A DNA stretch of 64,000 nt from Saprospiraceae bacterium (GCA_016719855.1 JADJYH010000085.1:30763-94762), one strand, 5' to 3'; shown: positions 37,971 through 47,541, counted from the first letter of the stretch. Notes: generated from the letters alone by a model not told the origin. Numbers and translations are program-made.

Positions 37971-40661
37971 TTACTGGCGTGAATCTTGCCTAATTTCCAA
38001 CTGCCCTGCAACCACACAGGTCTTCTTGAACTCCCGCACCGTGCCATCGGGATTGAAAAGCTCCAGCGCAATCACGTAAATCCCAATTCGTGCCTTCGCA
38101 CCATCGTCCGTGTCGCCGTCCCAGCGCAGGAAGCCTTCGGTGCCAAGTAGTTCGTTGCTCGCCAGCAATTTCACCAGCCTGCCTTCCGAATCGAAAAACC
38201 TGACCTTGGCCGTGTAGCCCGGCTTGTCCAACTTGTAATTTACCACTAAAAAATCCTTGTACCCATCGCCGTCCGGCGAAAAAGTAGGCTCCACAATTTC
38301 AAATATGCCATCTGCAACTGGTTGGTTTTCAAAGTATTGCGAATTGCGGTAGGTCGGCGTGGCCCAACCAGCGGCTTCGGCAGCCGAGTGCCAGTTGGCG
38401 GGGTCTTGGGTCGTGCCGTCGGGGTGGAGGCGCTCCAATGACACGCCCTCCGGGTCGTCGAGCAAGGCATGGTGCAGGTCTTCCCCGTAATCGAAAGCGT
38501 CAATGATAACGGCTCCCGTCGTACTTGCCCGGTAGATGGTCACGTTGCCCGCATCGTCGTTGAACGAGGGTAAATCGTTGGCAATCAGTGCATTGGCATC
38601 CTGCACCGAGTAGCGGCTTTGGATGTCGCTGGTATTTTCGGTGAAAACGGCGTACTCGCCGGGCAGGATGAGCCAGTCGTTGACCACGTTCGTGGTGGTG
38701 GTGTCAACGCCAACTTCGATGTTGCCGATGATGAGGTCTCCGAGGTTCAAAACCTTTGCGGAGCGGTTGTAAATCTCCACAAAATCATTACCGCCCGTGG
38801 CCGGGTTGAAGAGTATTTCATTGATAACCAAGTCTTTTGGCTCGATGGGTTCGGGCAGGGCGAAAGACGCTGTAGCAATGCCGGAGAGCGGGTTGCCTGA
38901 GCAGTCGGCCACGGTTTGAACAGTTACTTCGTACACCGTGTTGGACAGGAGCGGGGCGTCCAAGTGAAGCACCACAACAAAATTGTAGGGCGGTAAAAAG
39001 CTCACGGAAGCAACGTTCAAGCCTCCGCTGATGCTGTAATTGGCAGCATTCAAAGCGCTCGCTGCATCGAGCCGCTCATCGAAAAAAACCTGTACTTCGG
39101 TTGGCGCAGCCGCACTGGCGAACACACGGGTCAGCACCGGGGCGGTCAGGTCGGGCTGTGGGTCTAGCACGGAATTGGGCTGGCCGGGGGTGCCTTGAAG
39201 CAGGCTGGCGCAGGCCCGCCAATTGGCCGAGCCACGGCACGGAGCCAGCGGGCTGATGAGTTCCAACGTCCAGCCACCCTCCTGTTTTTCAGCGTCGCCG
39301 TACCACTCGATTTTGTAACTGACCTGGTGGACGACATTGCCGTCAGCATCTGAGAGCGTGAGGTCGTCACCGTTGTTGACCAGGGCAGGGAAGGTGGGGA
39401 GTCCCAGCACATTGCCGAAGGCGGACAACGAGTCCACGTCGGAGTCATCGCAGACGATGAGATAGCTGCCGGGCAGCATAAGGTAAGTTGGGAAAATTTG
39501 CGGAGCGCCACCGCTCGAAAAACCAAATCCCACAAGGTCGAGCACCTTATCACTTCGGTTGTACAACTCGATGAACTCGTCGTCGGGTAGTGTGATCGCA
39601 GGTGTCGGGTCAGCCATTATTTCGTTGATCAAAACATCGAACTCGACCGCTTCTTCCACTTTAACGTAGGTGAAATCAGTGGTTTGCGCTGGCGCAATAT
39701 TCCCCGATAGGTCGCCTAACTCGTTGATTGTCAAGATATACGTAGTCAGGTTTTGCAACGGCGAGACCAGCAAGAGGTGTACAAGCGTTTTGTTTACCCC
39801 ATCCAAAAAAGCGGCAGCGGGTTGCCCGATGCCGTTGTCGAGCGAGTAGTTGGCGGGGTCGGTGGCCGTCGTTTCATCGAGGTTTTCGTTGAAAAAAACA
39901 TCCACCTCGGTGGCCGAAATGGGCGTTGCGGAGAGCAGCGTCGGCGGCTCGGTGTCGGGAAGCAGTTCCGCCACGTTGATGTCGTCGAAGAAAAACTTGT
40001 CCTTGCGAGTGGCGGTGTAGAGGCAGTGAAAGCCGAAAAATTGGTTGCCAGCGCCGTAGGTAGCGTCGGTGACCTCGAACTCAGGCGTGAGGTTCTGCCC
40101 ACCGTTATAGTCTGCCAAGAGTTTCCAGAGGCCGCCCACCTCACGGGTCATGCGCAGGCGGACATTGGGCGAAGCGGCCACGCCGCCAGATGTTGCAGAT
40201 GCCAACAGGGTCGAGGTTCCGGCATCCTGCCGAAATAGTTGGAGCGCATCCGTGCTACCATCGGCCCCTGCGAGCAGGTAGTAGCCGCTGCCTGTGAGCA
40301 GGTTTTCGGAGTCGGACTGTAGGTAGATGCGCAGCCGGTTGCCGTTCGAGGGGTCGAAATCGAGGTGGAAATACAGTTCCCAAACAGCGCTGTCAGTGAT
40401 GGCCGTCGGGATGAAAAGCGTGGAGTTCCCTGCGTCGGGAGCGTTCAATTGAAGTTCCAGTGCCGTATTTACCTTGAAATTGGCGACTTCACCCTGCCAG
40501 GCTGGGTTGCCAGTCAGGTCGCCGTCGGAGAAGTCGTCGAAGACCTGTGCTTGGCCGGAAAAAACCGCCAGCAGCAGGATAAACAGGATAAGGAACGACC
40601 GTTGGCTGTTTACCCCCGTAGGGTTGAAGGCCGATGGACAAACATCATTTACAAATTGCAT
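37971..40661 (-). CDS. Lamin-tail / Ig-like secreted protein with C-terminal T9SS-type domain
   Basis: About 896 residues. The start at 40661 is chosen because the longer frame begins inside a repeat hairpin; it gives a signal anchor ending LILFILLLAVFSGQAQ. An N-terminal jelly-roll region follows (FDDFSDGDLTGNPAWQGEV), then Big_5/SbsA-like Ig domains (PTLLSATPISATEVDVFF) alternating with two lamin-tail domains (VLINEIMADPTPA, LVINEILFNPATGG). The C-terminal region (PTFSPDGDGYKDFLVVNY ... FDSEGRLVKLL) resembles FlgD-like and type B sorting domains. Exported surface or extracellular protein; ligand unknown. Confidence 0.85.
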   Translation of the reverse strand: MQFVNDVCPSAFNPTGVNSQRSFLILFILLLAVFSGQAQVFDDFSDGDLTGNPAWQGEVANFKVNTALELQLNAPDAGNSTLFIPTAITDSAVWELYFHLDFDPSNGNRLRIYLQSDSENLLTGSGYYLLAGADGSTDALQLFRQDAGTSTLLASATSGGVAASPNVRLRMTREVGGLWKLLADYNGGQNLTPEFEVTDATYGAGNQFFGFHCLYTATRKDKFFFDDINVAELLPDTEPPTLLSATPISATEVDVFFNENLDETTATDPANYSLDNGIGQPAAAFLDGVNKTLVHLLLVSPLQNLTTYILTINELGDLSGNIAPAQTTDFTYVKVEEAVEFDVLINEIMADPTPAITLPDDEFIELYNRSDKVLDLVGFGFSSGGAPQIFPTYLMLPGSYLIVCDDSDVDSLSAFGNVLGLPTFPALVNNGDDLTLSDADGNVVHQVSYKIEWYGDAEKQEGGWTLELISPLAPCRGSANWRACASLLQGTPGQPNSVLDPQPDLTAPVLTRVFASAAAPTEVQVFFDERLDAASALNAANYSISGGLNVASVSFLPPYNFVVVLHLDAPLLSNTVYEVTVQTVADCSGNPLSGIATASFALPEPIEPKDLVINEILFNPATGGNDFVEIYNRSAKVLNLGDLIIGNIEVGVDTTTTNVVNDWLILPGEYAVFTENTSDIQSRYSVQDANALIANDLPSFNDDAGNVTIYRASTTGAVIIDAFDYGEDLHHALLDDPEGVSLERLHPDGTTQDPANWHSAAEAAGWATPTYRNSQYFENQPVADGIFEIVEPTFSPDGDGYKDFLVVNYKLDKPGYTAKVRFFDSEGRLVKLLASNELLGTEGFLRWDGDTDDGAKARIGIYVIALELFNPDGTVREFKKTCVVAGQLEIRQDSRQ

Positions 40662-40683
40662 GTCGGGTTTGTTTTGCGAAGCA

Positions 40684-40761
40684 AGGTATGAAAAGGTATG
40701 GAGGTATGAGGCATGGAGGTATGTGAGCGCATACCTCCACACCTCATACCTCCATACCTCC
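40684..40761. repeat. Hairpin with GGTATGA/GGTATGG heptamers
   Basis: The left arm (40685-40724) carries GGTATGG-AGGTATGAGG and similar units; the right arm (40730-40761) is complementary over about 30 bases with two mismatches. The loop is very short. It separates the divergent lamin-tail gene and dnaN. The same word recurs at 51.8 kb. Confidence 0.9.
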
Positions 40762-40766
40762 CAAGG

Positions 40767-40775
40767 TTATCCACA
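40767..40775 (+). promoter_or_regulatory. Candidate DnaA box upstream of dnaN
   Basis: TTATCCACA is the perfect consensus DnaA box. It is alone, lies about 80 bases before the dnaN start and directly beside the repeat hairpin. A role in regulating dnaN is possible; an origin is not supported because there is no cluster of boxes and no dnaA. Confidence 0.45.
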
Positions 40776-40816
40776 ATCTGTTGGTTATTTTTGTCACCAT
40801 ATTCTATATCAAAGGT

Positions 40817-40824
40817 TACTTTTG
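40817..40824 (+). promoter_or_regulatory. Candidate -7 promoter element of dnaN
   Basis: TACTTTTG matches TAnnTTTG. A TTTTTG that could act as the -33 element ends at 40793, 23 bases upstream, slightly wider than usual. The start codon follows about 30 bases later. Confidence 0.5.
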
Positions 40825-40852
40825 CGCAAATTCAAGATAATCAACCAGTTTT

Positions 40853-41973
40853 ATGAAATTCAGTTCAGCGTATCCTCATCCGAACTACTCAGGCACCTCC
40901 AAATCGCCAGCGGCGCCATTGCCAGCAGCCCCGTACTGCCCATCCTCGATGATTTTTTGTTTTCCATCAAAAAAAATCTATTGACCATAGCCGCCACCGA
41001 CCTCGAAACCTCCATCACCAACCAAGTGGAGGTGATGTCAGACGGCGACGGCGCTGTGGCCATCCCCGCAAAAATACTGCTCGATACGCTCAAGGCACTA
41101 CCCGACCAACCCGTCACCATCGCCGTGGACGACGAGACCTACGGCATCACCATCACCTCGGCCTACGGCAAGTACCGCCTCGCCGGCGAGAACGGCCAAG
41201 ACTATCCCCGAATCCCCGAATCGGATAAGGTGGACACGGTGAACGTGCCAGCCTCCACGCTCGTCAAGGCCATCAACAAAACGCTGTTCGCCACCAGCAA
41301 CGACGAGCTGCGCCCCGCTATGACTGGCGTGTACGTCACACTGGATTTCACTAAATTGACCTTCGTGGCCACCGACGCCCACAAGCTTGTGAAGTACACG
41401 TTCCAGGGCATCGCCGGGGAGGTGGCCACCTCGTTCATCATCCCGAAAAAGGCGCTGAACCTGCTGAAAAACGCACTGCCAGCCGACGCCGACGTAAAAA
41501 TGTCCTTCGACAAGGCCAATGCTTTTTTCACCTTCGGCAACACGCACCTCGTCTGCCGCCTCATTGACGCCCGCTACCCGGACTACAACGCCGTCATCCC
41601 GGTGGACAACCCGAACACGCTGTCCATCAAGCGCTCCGACCTGCAAAGCTCGCTCAAGCGCATCGCCATCTACGCCAATAAGACGACCAACCAGGTCATC
41701 CTTGACATATCGCCGGACAGCCTGACTGTGTCCGCCCAAGACCTCGACTTTTCGAACGAGGCCAACGAGCAACTGCCCTGCACCTACGACGGAAATCCGC
41801 TTACCATCGGCTTCAACGCCAAGTTCCTCGTGGAAATGCTTGGCGTGATGGAGTCGGACGAAGTGAAATTGGAACTCTCCACTCCCAGCCGTGCAGGCAT
41901 CCTGCTGCCCGTGGAAGCCACAGAGGGCGAAGAGATTTTGATGCTGGTGATGCCGGTGATGTTGAGTAATTGA
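40853..41973 (+). CDS. dnaN: DNA polymerase III beta subunit (sliding clamp), disrupted near start
   Basis: The processivity clamp of DNA replication. The conserved body begins VSSSELLRHLQIASGAI and continues through three clamp domains (SPVLPILDDFLF, LVKAINKTLFATSNDELRPAMTGVY, LPVEATEGEEILMLVMPV). The only suitable start, ATG at 40853, reads MKF and then leaves the frame because TTCAG is present twice in tandem (40859-40868). Removing one TTCAG gives MKFSVSSSELL, matching normal DnaN N-termini. The coding body itself is intact. Length about 370 residues is typical. Confidence 0.93.
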
Positions 41974-41981
41974 TGCTGCAC

Positions 41982-42083
41982 CATTGTTGTATTGTTGAAT
42001 TGTTTTATTGCTACACGATTTCGCAACCTCGTTGTTCATATTGTCTCGCTACAACAATACAGCAATTCAACAATACAACAATG
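41982..42083. repeat. Hairpin with ATTGTTGT-type words between dnaN and the exporter
   Basis: The left arm (41982-42012) and right arm (42048-42083) are complementary over a run of 20 perfect bases (ATTGTTGTATTGTTGAATTG) and then imperfectly. The right arm ends just before the exporter start at 42089. Confidence 0.85.
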
Positions 42084-42088
42084 AGGCA

Positions 42089-43903
42089 ATGAATCCATTC
42101 CTCCGACTGCTTTCCCACCTGAAAAACTACAAGCCACTGCTTGTGGGAAACATCACGTGCAACCTGCTCATGGTCGTGTTTTCGGTAGTGAGCATCCCAG
42201 CCATCATCCCCTTCCTCAATATCCTGCTCGACCAACAGCCGATGGTCACGGAAGCTCCCGCTGCCCTCACGCTGGACAATTTAACCGAGCACATCAATTA
42301 TTTTTTAAGCCAAATTATTCGGGAAAAAGGCAAACGCACCGCCCTCGCCTATGCACTGGGACTGGTGCTGGTCTTGTATTTTTTCAAGAACATCTTCCGC
42401 TACCTCTCGCAGTTTTTCCTTTCACCCGTGCGCAATGGCGTGGTGCGAGACATCCGCCAAGCGCTTTACGACAAGATGCTGGCGCTGCCAATGGCCTACT
42501 TCTCCGAAGAACGCAAAGGCGACCTGTTGGCCCGCATGTCGGTGGACGTGCAGGAGGTGGAGTCGAGCATCCTCAACGTGCTGGAGTCCATCATCCGGGA
42601 GCCGCTGATGATTATCGGGGCCTTCGGGTTCATGGTGTACATCAGCCCATCCATGACACTGGCGGTGCTGGGGCTGCTGGCCTTCACCGGACTGGTCATC
42701 GGGCGAGTGGGCAAGCGGCTCAAGCGGCAAGCGAGGCAGGTACAGGAGCGGCTCGGCACGCTGCTTGCGATGATGGAGGAGGGCATCGGCGGTCTGCGAA
42801 TCATCAAGGGGTTCAACGCCGAAGGGTTTCAGTCCGCCCATTTCCGAAGGGAAAACAACGAGTACCGTCGGCTGCTGGTTCGGCTGCTCTGGCGGCGTGA
42901 CCTCTCGTCGCCACTCACCGAGTTCCTGGGCGTGGCGACGGTGGCCGTGCTCATTTGGTACGGCTACAACGAGGTGGAAAAAGGGCTCCTCACCGTCCCG
43001 ACCTTCTTCGCCCTGCTGCTGGCGTTTTTCAGCATGATTGAGCCTTCGAAGAAGTTTGCCGCCGCATTTTACAACGTGCAAAAAGGCATGGCCGCCGTAG
43101 AGCGCATTGACGCTATCCGGCAGGCTGACCTGCGGATTTTGGAAAAACCGGACGCCAAGCCAATTAGCGTTTTTGAGGATAAAATCGAGTTTAGAAATGT
43201 TGGCTTCGCTTACGCAAACAGCAACCGGGCCGCTGTGGAGGGCATCAACCTAACCGTTTCGAGGGGCAAAATAGTCGCTTTGGTTGGCTCCTCCGGCGCA
43301 GGCAAAAGCACGCTCGTGGACCTGTTGCCACGCTTCTACGACGCCACCGCTGGTGAAATCTTGCTCGACGGCACGAACATCAAGGACTACCGACTGCGTG
43401 ACCTCCGCTCGCTGATGGGCATCGTAACGCAGGAGCCGGTGCTGTTCAACGACACCATTTTCAACAATATCGCCTTCGGCATGACGGGTGTCACGCAAGC
43501 TGCCGTGGAACAGGCCGCCCGCATCGCCCATGCCCACGACTTCATCCTCGAAACCCCCGGCGGCTACCAAACCAACATTGGCGACCGGGGCGTGAAACTC
43601 AGCGGTGGCCAGCGCCAGCGGCTCACCATTGCCAGGGCCGTACTGGCCAACCCGCCCATTCTCATCCTCGACGAGGCCACCTCCGCCCTCGATTCCGAGT
43701 CCGAGCGGCTGGTGCAAGATGCCCTCGATGTGCTGATGAAAAACCGGACGAGCATCGTGATCGCCCACCGCCTCAGTACGGTGCAGTACGCCGATGAAAT
43801 CGTGGTGATGCGGGACGGGAAAATCATCGAGCAGGGAACGCACGAGCAACTCATGCAATGGGGCGGGGAATACGGGAAATTGGTGGAGTTGCAGTCGTTT
43901 TGA
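42089..43903 (+). CDS. ABC exporter, MsbA-like half-transporter
   Basis: 604 residues from MNPFLRLLSHLKNYKPLL; the longer frame begins in the repeat. An N-terminal membrane domain of about six helices carries intracellular-loop motifs (PMAYFSEERKGDLLARMSVDV). The nucleotide-binding domain has Walker A GSSGAGKST, Q-loop VTQEPVLFND, signature LSGGQRQR, Walker B LILDEATSALDSES and H-loop IAHRLSTV. MsbA-like proteins flip lipid A or other lipids; the substrate here is inferred from overall family only. Confidence 0.92.
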   Translation: MNPFLRLLSHLKNYKPLLVGNITCNLLMVVFSVVSIPAIIPFLNILLDQQPMVTEAPAALTLDNLTEHINYFLSQIIREKGKRTALAYALGLVLVLYFFKNIFRYLSQFFLSPVRNGVVRDIRQALYDKMLALPMAYFSEERKGDLLARMSVDVQEVESSILNVLESIIREPLMIIGAFGFMVYISPSMTLAVLGLLAFTGLVIGRVGKRLKRQARQVQERLGTLLAMMEEGIGGLRIIKGFNAEGFQSAHFRRENNEYRRLLVRLLWRRDLSSPLTEFLGVATVAVLIWYGYNEVEKGLLTVPTFFALLLAFFSMIEPSKKFAAAFYNVQKGMAAVERIDAIRQADLRILEKPDAKPISVFEDKIEFRNVGFAYANSNRAAVEGINLTVSRGKIVALVGSSGAGKSTLVDLLPRFYDATAGEILLDGTNIKDYRLRDLRSLMGIVTQEPVLFNDTIFNNIAFGMTGVTQAAVEQAARIAHAHDFILETPGGYQTNIGDRGVKLSGGQRQRLTIARAVLANPPILILDEATSALDSESERLVQDALDVLMKNRTSIVIAHRLSTVQYADEIVVMRDGKIIEQGTHEQLMQWGGEYGKLVELQSF

Positions 43904-44064
43904 GAGCGGCTTTTAAGGGTGTTCGTTTTCCAAAAAGGGAGGATGGAAGAAAATATAAGAAAACAGTTGTCTCGTTCTAGGGAAAGATTGCCTAAAAAGG
44001 GGGGGCTGCATCGAGCCCAGCTTTTACGCCAAAACCGCATTAAGCTGTTCGCAGATACGGCCAA

Positions 44065-44125
44065 TTTATCAAACAAAGAAAGCCGTGCCCTCTAACTCAG
44101 GGCACGGCTTTCTTTGTTTGATAAA
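44065..44125. terminator. Bidirectional terminator with perfect 27-bp stem
   Basis: Arms 44065-44091 and 44099-44125 are perfect complements over 27 bases with a 7-base loop (CTAACTC). The GC-rich core GCCGTGCCCT is flanked by A/T-rich ends, so it serves both the exporter (plus) and the secreted protein (minus). Confidence 0.9.
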
Positions 44126-44133
44126 ACAGGAGT

Positions 44134-44874
44134 TTATGGCCGGAGGTCTTGTTTGGTCAAGCGCACAGTTTTGAAGATTTCGCCGTTGGCATCTTGCATG
44201 CTCACGAGGTAGAGACCGTCGGGCACGTCGGTGATGCTGTGCAGCTGGCCGTTCACGTGCTCGAAGCTGCGCACCTGTCTGCCAAGGAGGTTATACACGA
44301 CGACTTTTTTCACCAGCGGGTTCTCCGTGATGCTGAAGTAGCCCGTGGATGGGTTGGGGAAGGCTTTGAGCGAAAGTACTTGGGCTTCATCCACTGACGA
44401 GAGGGCGCTGATGCAAACCTCGAAATTTGCACTGGACAGTGGAATTTCGTTATTGATATCGGTCACTTCACTGAAATGGACAATAGGGCTGCAACATCCT
44501 GCTACAAACCTGGGATTTATGTGCAGGTCAATGATGGTTGTGTCGCCAGGTGCAAGTACAACTGGAACGTTTGGCTGGCCACCTAGGACAACATTTGAAG
44601 TTACGGTTGCGCTGTAGCACTGGTTTTTGTCGCAGACTTTGTATTTCCATTCGCTTGAGCAACCAGTGGCTGGAACTTCCAATAGCCAGCGGAGATTGAT
44701 GGTTTGGTCGGATTTGTTGATAACCCAAGCATGGGCTATTGGTTCAGAGTATTCGTCTGTTAGGTCGGCTTGCAAATTGTACTGGAGGTTGGCAGGAAGC
44801 ACCTCAATTGCCAATTGCGCAAACAAGCCCAAGGACATAAAACTGATACAGGAAGCAAGTATTAGTCTTTTCAT
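44134..44874 (-). CDS. Small secreted protein with T9SS type A sorting domain
   Basis: 246 residues, signal peptide MKRLILASCISFMSLGLFAQ. The middle is an Ig-like beta-sandwich (AHAWVINKSDQTINLRWLLE, VVLAPGDTTIIDLHINP) with several cysteines (GCSSEWKYKVC, AGCC). The C-terminal sorting domain is clear: LKAFPNPSTGYFSI, VVVYNLLGRQV, DGLYLVSM. No enzymatic motif is visible. It follows the larger Omp28-like gene on the same strand, so they may share expression. Confidence 0.85.
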   Translation of the reverse strand: MKRLILASCISFMSLGLFAQLAIEVLPANLQYNLQADLTDEYSEPIAHAWVINKSDQTINLRWLLEVPATGCSSEWKYKVCDKNQCYSATVTSNVVLGGQPNVPVVLAPGDTTIIDLHINPRFVAGCCSPIVHFSEVTDINNEIPLSSANFEVCISALSSVDEAQVLSLKAFPNPSTGYFSITENPLVKKVVVYNLLGRQVRSFEHVNGQLHSITDVPDGLYLVSMQDANGEIFKTVRLTKQDLRP

Positions 44875-44988
44875 AAAAGAAGATTTTAAGATTGGCTGTA
44901 AAAATAAGTTGTTTTGACCAATAGGACGAGAGAATTTTTGGATGTCGTCAGCGGCACGTCAAACAACGACAGGCAGGTCACAAATGAG

Positions 44989-45019
44989 TGCGCCCTTACC
45001 CAACACGGGCAAGGGCGCA
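44989..45019 (-). terminator. Hairpin downstream of the Omp28-like gene
   Basis: TGCGCCCTT and AAGGGCGCA arms (9 bp) with an inner ACCC/GGG pairing, about 40 bases beyond the stop at 45059. There is no long T tract. Confidence 0.55.
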
Positions 45020-45058
45020 GTCTCGTATTCGTGACCCAAAATCAAGGGCCGGGTTCGA

Positions 45059-47227
45059 TTATTTTGTCACTACCAAGCGCTCGGTATGAACTTGGTTGCC
45101 GACGCTCATTTTCACGAGGTACATACCTTCTGCAACATCGCTGAGGTCAAAGCTGTGGGTTACCGAAGCTGTCTTGTCAAAGCTTGCAGCAGCGATAACC
45201 TTGCCTTCTACGCTCAGGACTTCCACCTTCACGTCAACGATTTGGGCAAAGCTTGCACTCAACACTGATACGCTGGAGGCAGGGTTTGGCGTCAAACCAA
45301 ATGAAGACAAAGTGGCAATGTCTTCAACGTTTGAAGAACTTGTAACCACTACGTCAATGCTCTGTGAGCAGCCAATTTTGTCGGTAACTACCAGCGTGTA
45401 AGTGCCAGGTGTTAAGCCAGAAATGCTTGGCGTGGTTTCGCCGTTGCTCCAAAGGTAAGTGTAGCCGCCGAAGCCGTAGGTAGGGGATGGTGGTGCAAGT
45501 TCGATTGAGCCGTTGCTGCCATCAGAAGAAGGAGTCGCTGTGGCCACTGCGCCAAAGTTGGCAGGACAAATCACATCAATTTGCTCGGAGTTCGTGTTCA
45601 GAACCTCGCCAGTTGCGTTGTCAATCACCATGACCACTGCGTGCATGTTGTAAGGGTTCCAGCCAGTGTTGAAGTCGCTGACAGTATAGTTCTTAACGGC
45701 GACATCTCCAGCAACAACTGCAGTGGGAACGCTTCCAGCAGTACCGGCCCAGCCACCAAGGATGGCCCTACCAACATGGTTGTAAACCATGTCTGCTGCA
45801 GGAACAGTAGCTGGAAGGGCATCCCAGTCGCTACCATAGCCAGGAATTGGGTCTGTTGGAGCCGCTGGGCCAGCGTAGTAGTTGGTTTGTGCATAGCCAG
45901 CGCCTGTGCCAGTAACGTTGTCTTCTGTCAGCACTATGTTGAAACGGTAGTCAATGTTTGAAAGCTGGGTTACAAACTCAGCGTCCGCATCAATTGAAAG
46001 CGTTCTGGTGGCAACGTCTATTGATGCACTAACGGTAGGTGCGATTGGCGCTATCCTGTCAAGGTAGTCCTGAAGGATGTTCTCTAGGTCGGATGGATCC
46101 CAAATGGCATTGCGGTCAACAATCACAGATGGGTAGCCAGAGAAGCCAGGGAAGGCATTTACGCCACTGTCATAAGCAGTTACTGTCATTGGGTCGCCAT
46201 TGTGAACGGCGATGCCAACAAACTCATCTGGGTAATTCTCGGTCATGAAGTCCATCCACTCCGTGCCACGGGGGCACCAGCCACACCAAGTACCGGTTGC
46301 TTCTTCAGCAAGCATTTTTTTCGAAGGAATGTAAGATACACCTGATACCACGCCTGCCAACTGGTTGTTGCCTGCATTGGCGTCCACATTGCCGTTGGGG
46401 TTGTCTGCCCATACAGTATAATTGTAGGAAATTGCCTGTGCCAAAGAAAGGGTTGTCGAGTGGGTAAAAGTGTACGTGCCGAGGTAAGGCACATTAAGGC
46501 CAGTCAGGTTGTCGGTATAGGTGTTTGTCCCATCGCTCCAGCTGATGTCCACGGTGTTCAGTGTTTGTGCACCATAGTTGGTAAACTCACCGCTGATTGT
46601 TACAAAAGTACCAGACTCCTTGAAGCGAGGTATTGTCAAACCGGTAACGGAAACGTCGTGGTCGGCAGGTGTGAACAAGGATACATTGTCAATAGCCAGG
46701 CCGTAAAGCCAGCCTCCACCATCCGTATAACGGAATGCTACCAGAACATTGCTCATGCCCGCATAAGCGCTGAGGTTCACAATATAACCAGTTTGCCAAT
46801 CCGCCCCGCCAGGAAGGGTAGCTTCATCTACCCAGGTTGTGCCACCATCGGTGGAAACGGAGACGTACGCATGCTCTTGTGCGCCTTGGTAAACTGCATC
46901 GAAGTAAAACAGGTCAAACTTCATGCTCACAGCCACCTGTGCGGAAAAATCAAAAACTGGCAAAATGAGCAGGTCGTTTAATTTGTTGCAGTTGCAACCG
47001 TCGTCGTTGGTGCCAGCAGCTTTGGTACCGTTGTTGGGTACCGGAAAAGAACTGCTCGAAAGTACGGTGGAGGTGCCGAACTTGAAACCGCCATCCGTAG
47101 CAGCGGTTTGCTGGGTCCAACCTGAAGGGATGCCAGTGCCTTCAAATGCCTCAGTTAAAATTACGGTTTGGGCATTTGCAAACAACAATGGCAAAGCCGC
47201 AATCAAAAATGTCAAAATCTTCTTCAT
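45059..47227 (-). CDS. Omp28-related thioredoxin-fold protein with T9SS type A sorting domain
   Basis: 722 residues. Signal peptide MKKILTFLIAALPLLFANAQ, then a choice-of-anchor J-like jelly roll (about 25-185), a CARDB-like domain, then an Omp28 domain with a thioredoxin active site: EEATGTWCGWCPRGTEW (CxxC) and the cis-Pro region FSGYPSVIVDRN. An SprB-like segment (GGYTYLWSNGETTPSISGL) and a sorting domain (LTPNPASSVSVL ... GMYLVKM) end it. A leader of over 100 bases with a candidate promoter at 47350 precedes it. It may act in extracellular disulfide chemistry (inference). Confidence 0.87.
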   Translation of the reverse strand: MKKILTFLIAALPLLFANAQTVILTEAFEGTGIPSGWTQQTAATDGGFKFGTSTVLSSSSFPVPNNGTKAAGTNDDGCNCNKLNDLLILPVFDFSAQVAVSMKFDLFYFDAVYQGAQEHAYVSVSTDGGTTWVDEATLPGGADWQTGYIVNLSAYAGMSNVLVAFRYTDGGGWLYGLAIDNVSLFTPADHDVSVTGLTIPRFKESGTFVTISGEFTNYGAQTLNTVDISWSDGTNTYTDNLTGLNVPYLGTYTFTHSTTLSLAQAISYNYTVWADNPNGNVDANAGNNQLAGVVSGVSYIPSKKMLAEEATGTWCGWCPRGTEWMDFMTENYPDEFVGIAVHNGDPMTVTAYDSGVNAFPGFSGYPSVIVDRNAIWDPSDLENILQDYLDRIAPIAPTVSASIDVATRTLSIDADAEFVTQLSNIDYRFNIVLTEDNVTGTGAGYAQTNYYAGPAAPTDPIPGYGSDWDALPATVPAADMVYNHVGRAILGGWAGTAGSVPTAVVAGDVAVKNYTVSDFNTGWNPYNMHAVVMVIDNATGEVLNTNSEQIDVICPANFGAVATATPSSDGSNGSIELAPPSPTYGFGGYTYLWSNGETTPSISGLTPGTYTLVVTDKIGCSQSIDVVVTSSSNVEDIATLSSFGLTPNPASSVSVLSASFAQIVDVKVEVLSVEGKVIAAASFDKTASVTHSFDLSDVAEGMYLVKMSVGNQVHTERLVVTK

Positions 47228-47349
47228 AGAAAAAATTTTTAGGTGATAAGTACAGTGATAATTGCTTTTACTAAGAGTGGGCGATAGAACAAATGCGGGA
47301 ATCCTAAGATTGTGTGTTAGTCATATCCCCCAGCTAGAAACGTAAGAGA

Positions 47350-47357
47350 CAAAGGTA
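47350..47357 (-). promoter_or_regulatory. Candidate -7 promoter element of the Omp28-like gene
   Basis: On the minus strand this reads TACCTTTG (TAnnTTTG), about 120 bases before the start codon at 47227. The rest of the 314-base gap 47228-47541 shows nothing else I recognise. Confidence 0.4.
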
Positions 47358-47541
47358 GTGAAATACTGTTTTACATTGTCCACCTACCTGCAAGTTCTGT
47401 TTTGTCAGCCTGACGACCTATGATACTAATAACAAGCCTTTAAAACAGACAGTAGTAAGCCGCAGTAGTTAGCAATTGGACAACTTTGATTCGGGTTGGT
47501 TGTTTCACCGACAAATTCATCTTTAAAAACCCTGTCCTAAC

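Noticed and set aside
40662..40742. N-terminal extension of the lamin-tail protein
   Set aside because: The extra codons are a reading of the GGTATGA repeat; the signal anchor begins at 40661.
40684..40860. Replication origin next to dnaN
   Set aside because: Only one DnaA box, no AT-rich unwinding region with box clusters, no dnaA or other origin-linked genes.
43904..44064. Possible attachment site or gene remnant after the exporter
   Set aside because: Contains a G7 run and a short GGGCT/AGCCC hairpin but no recognisable remnant or repeat.
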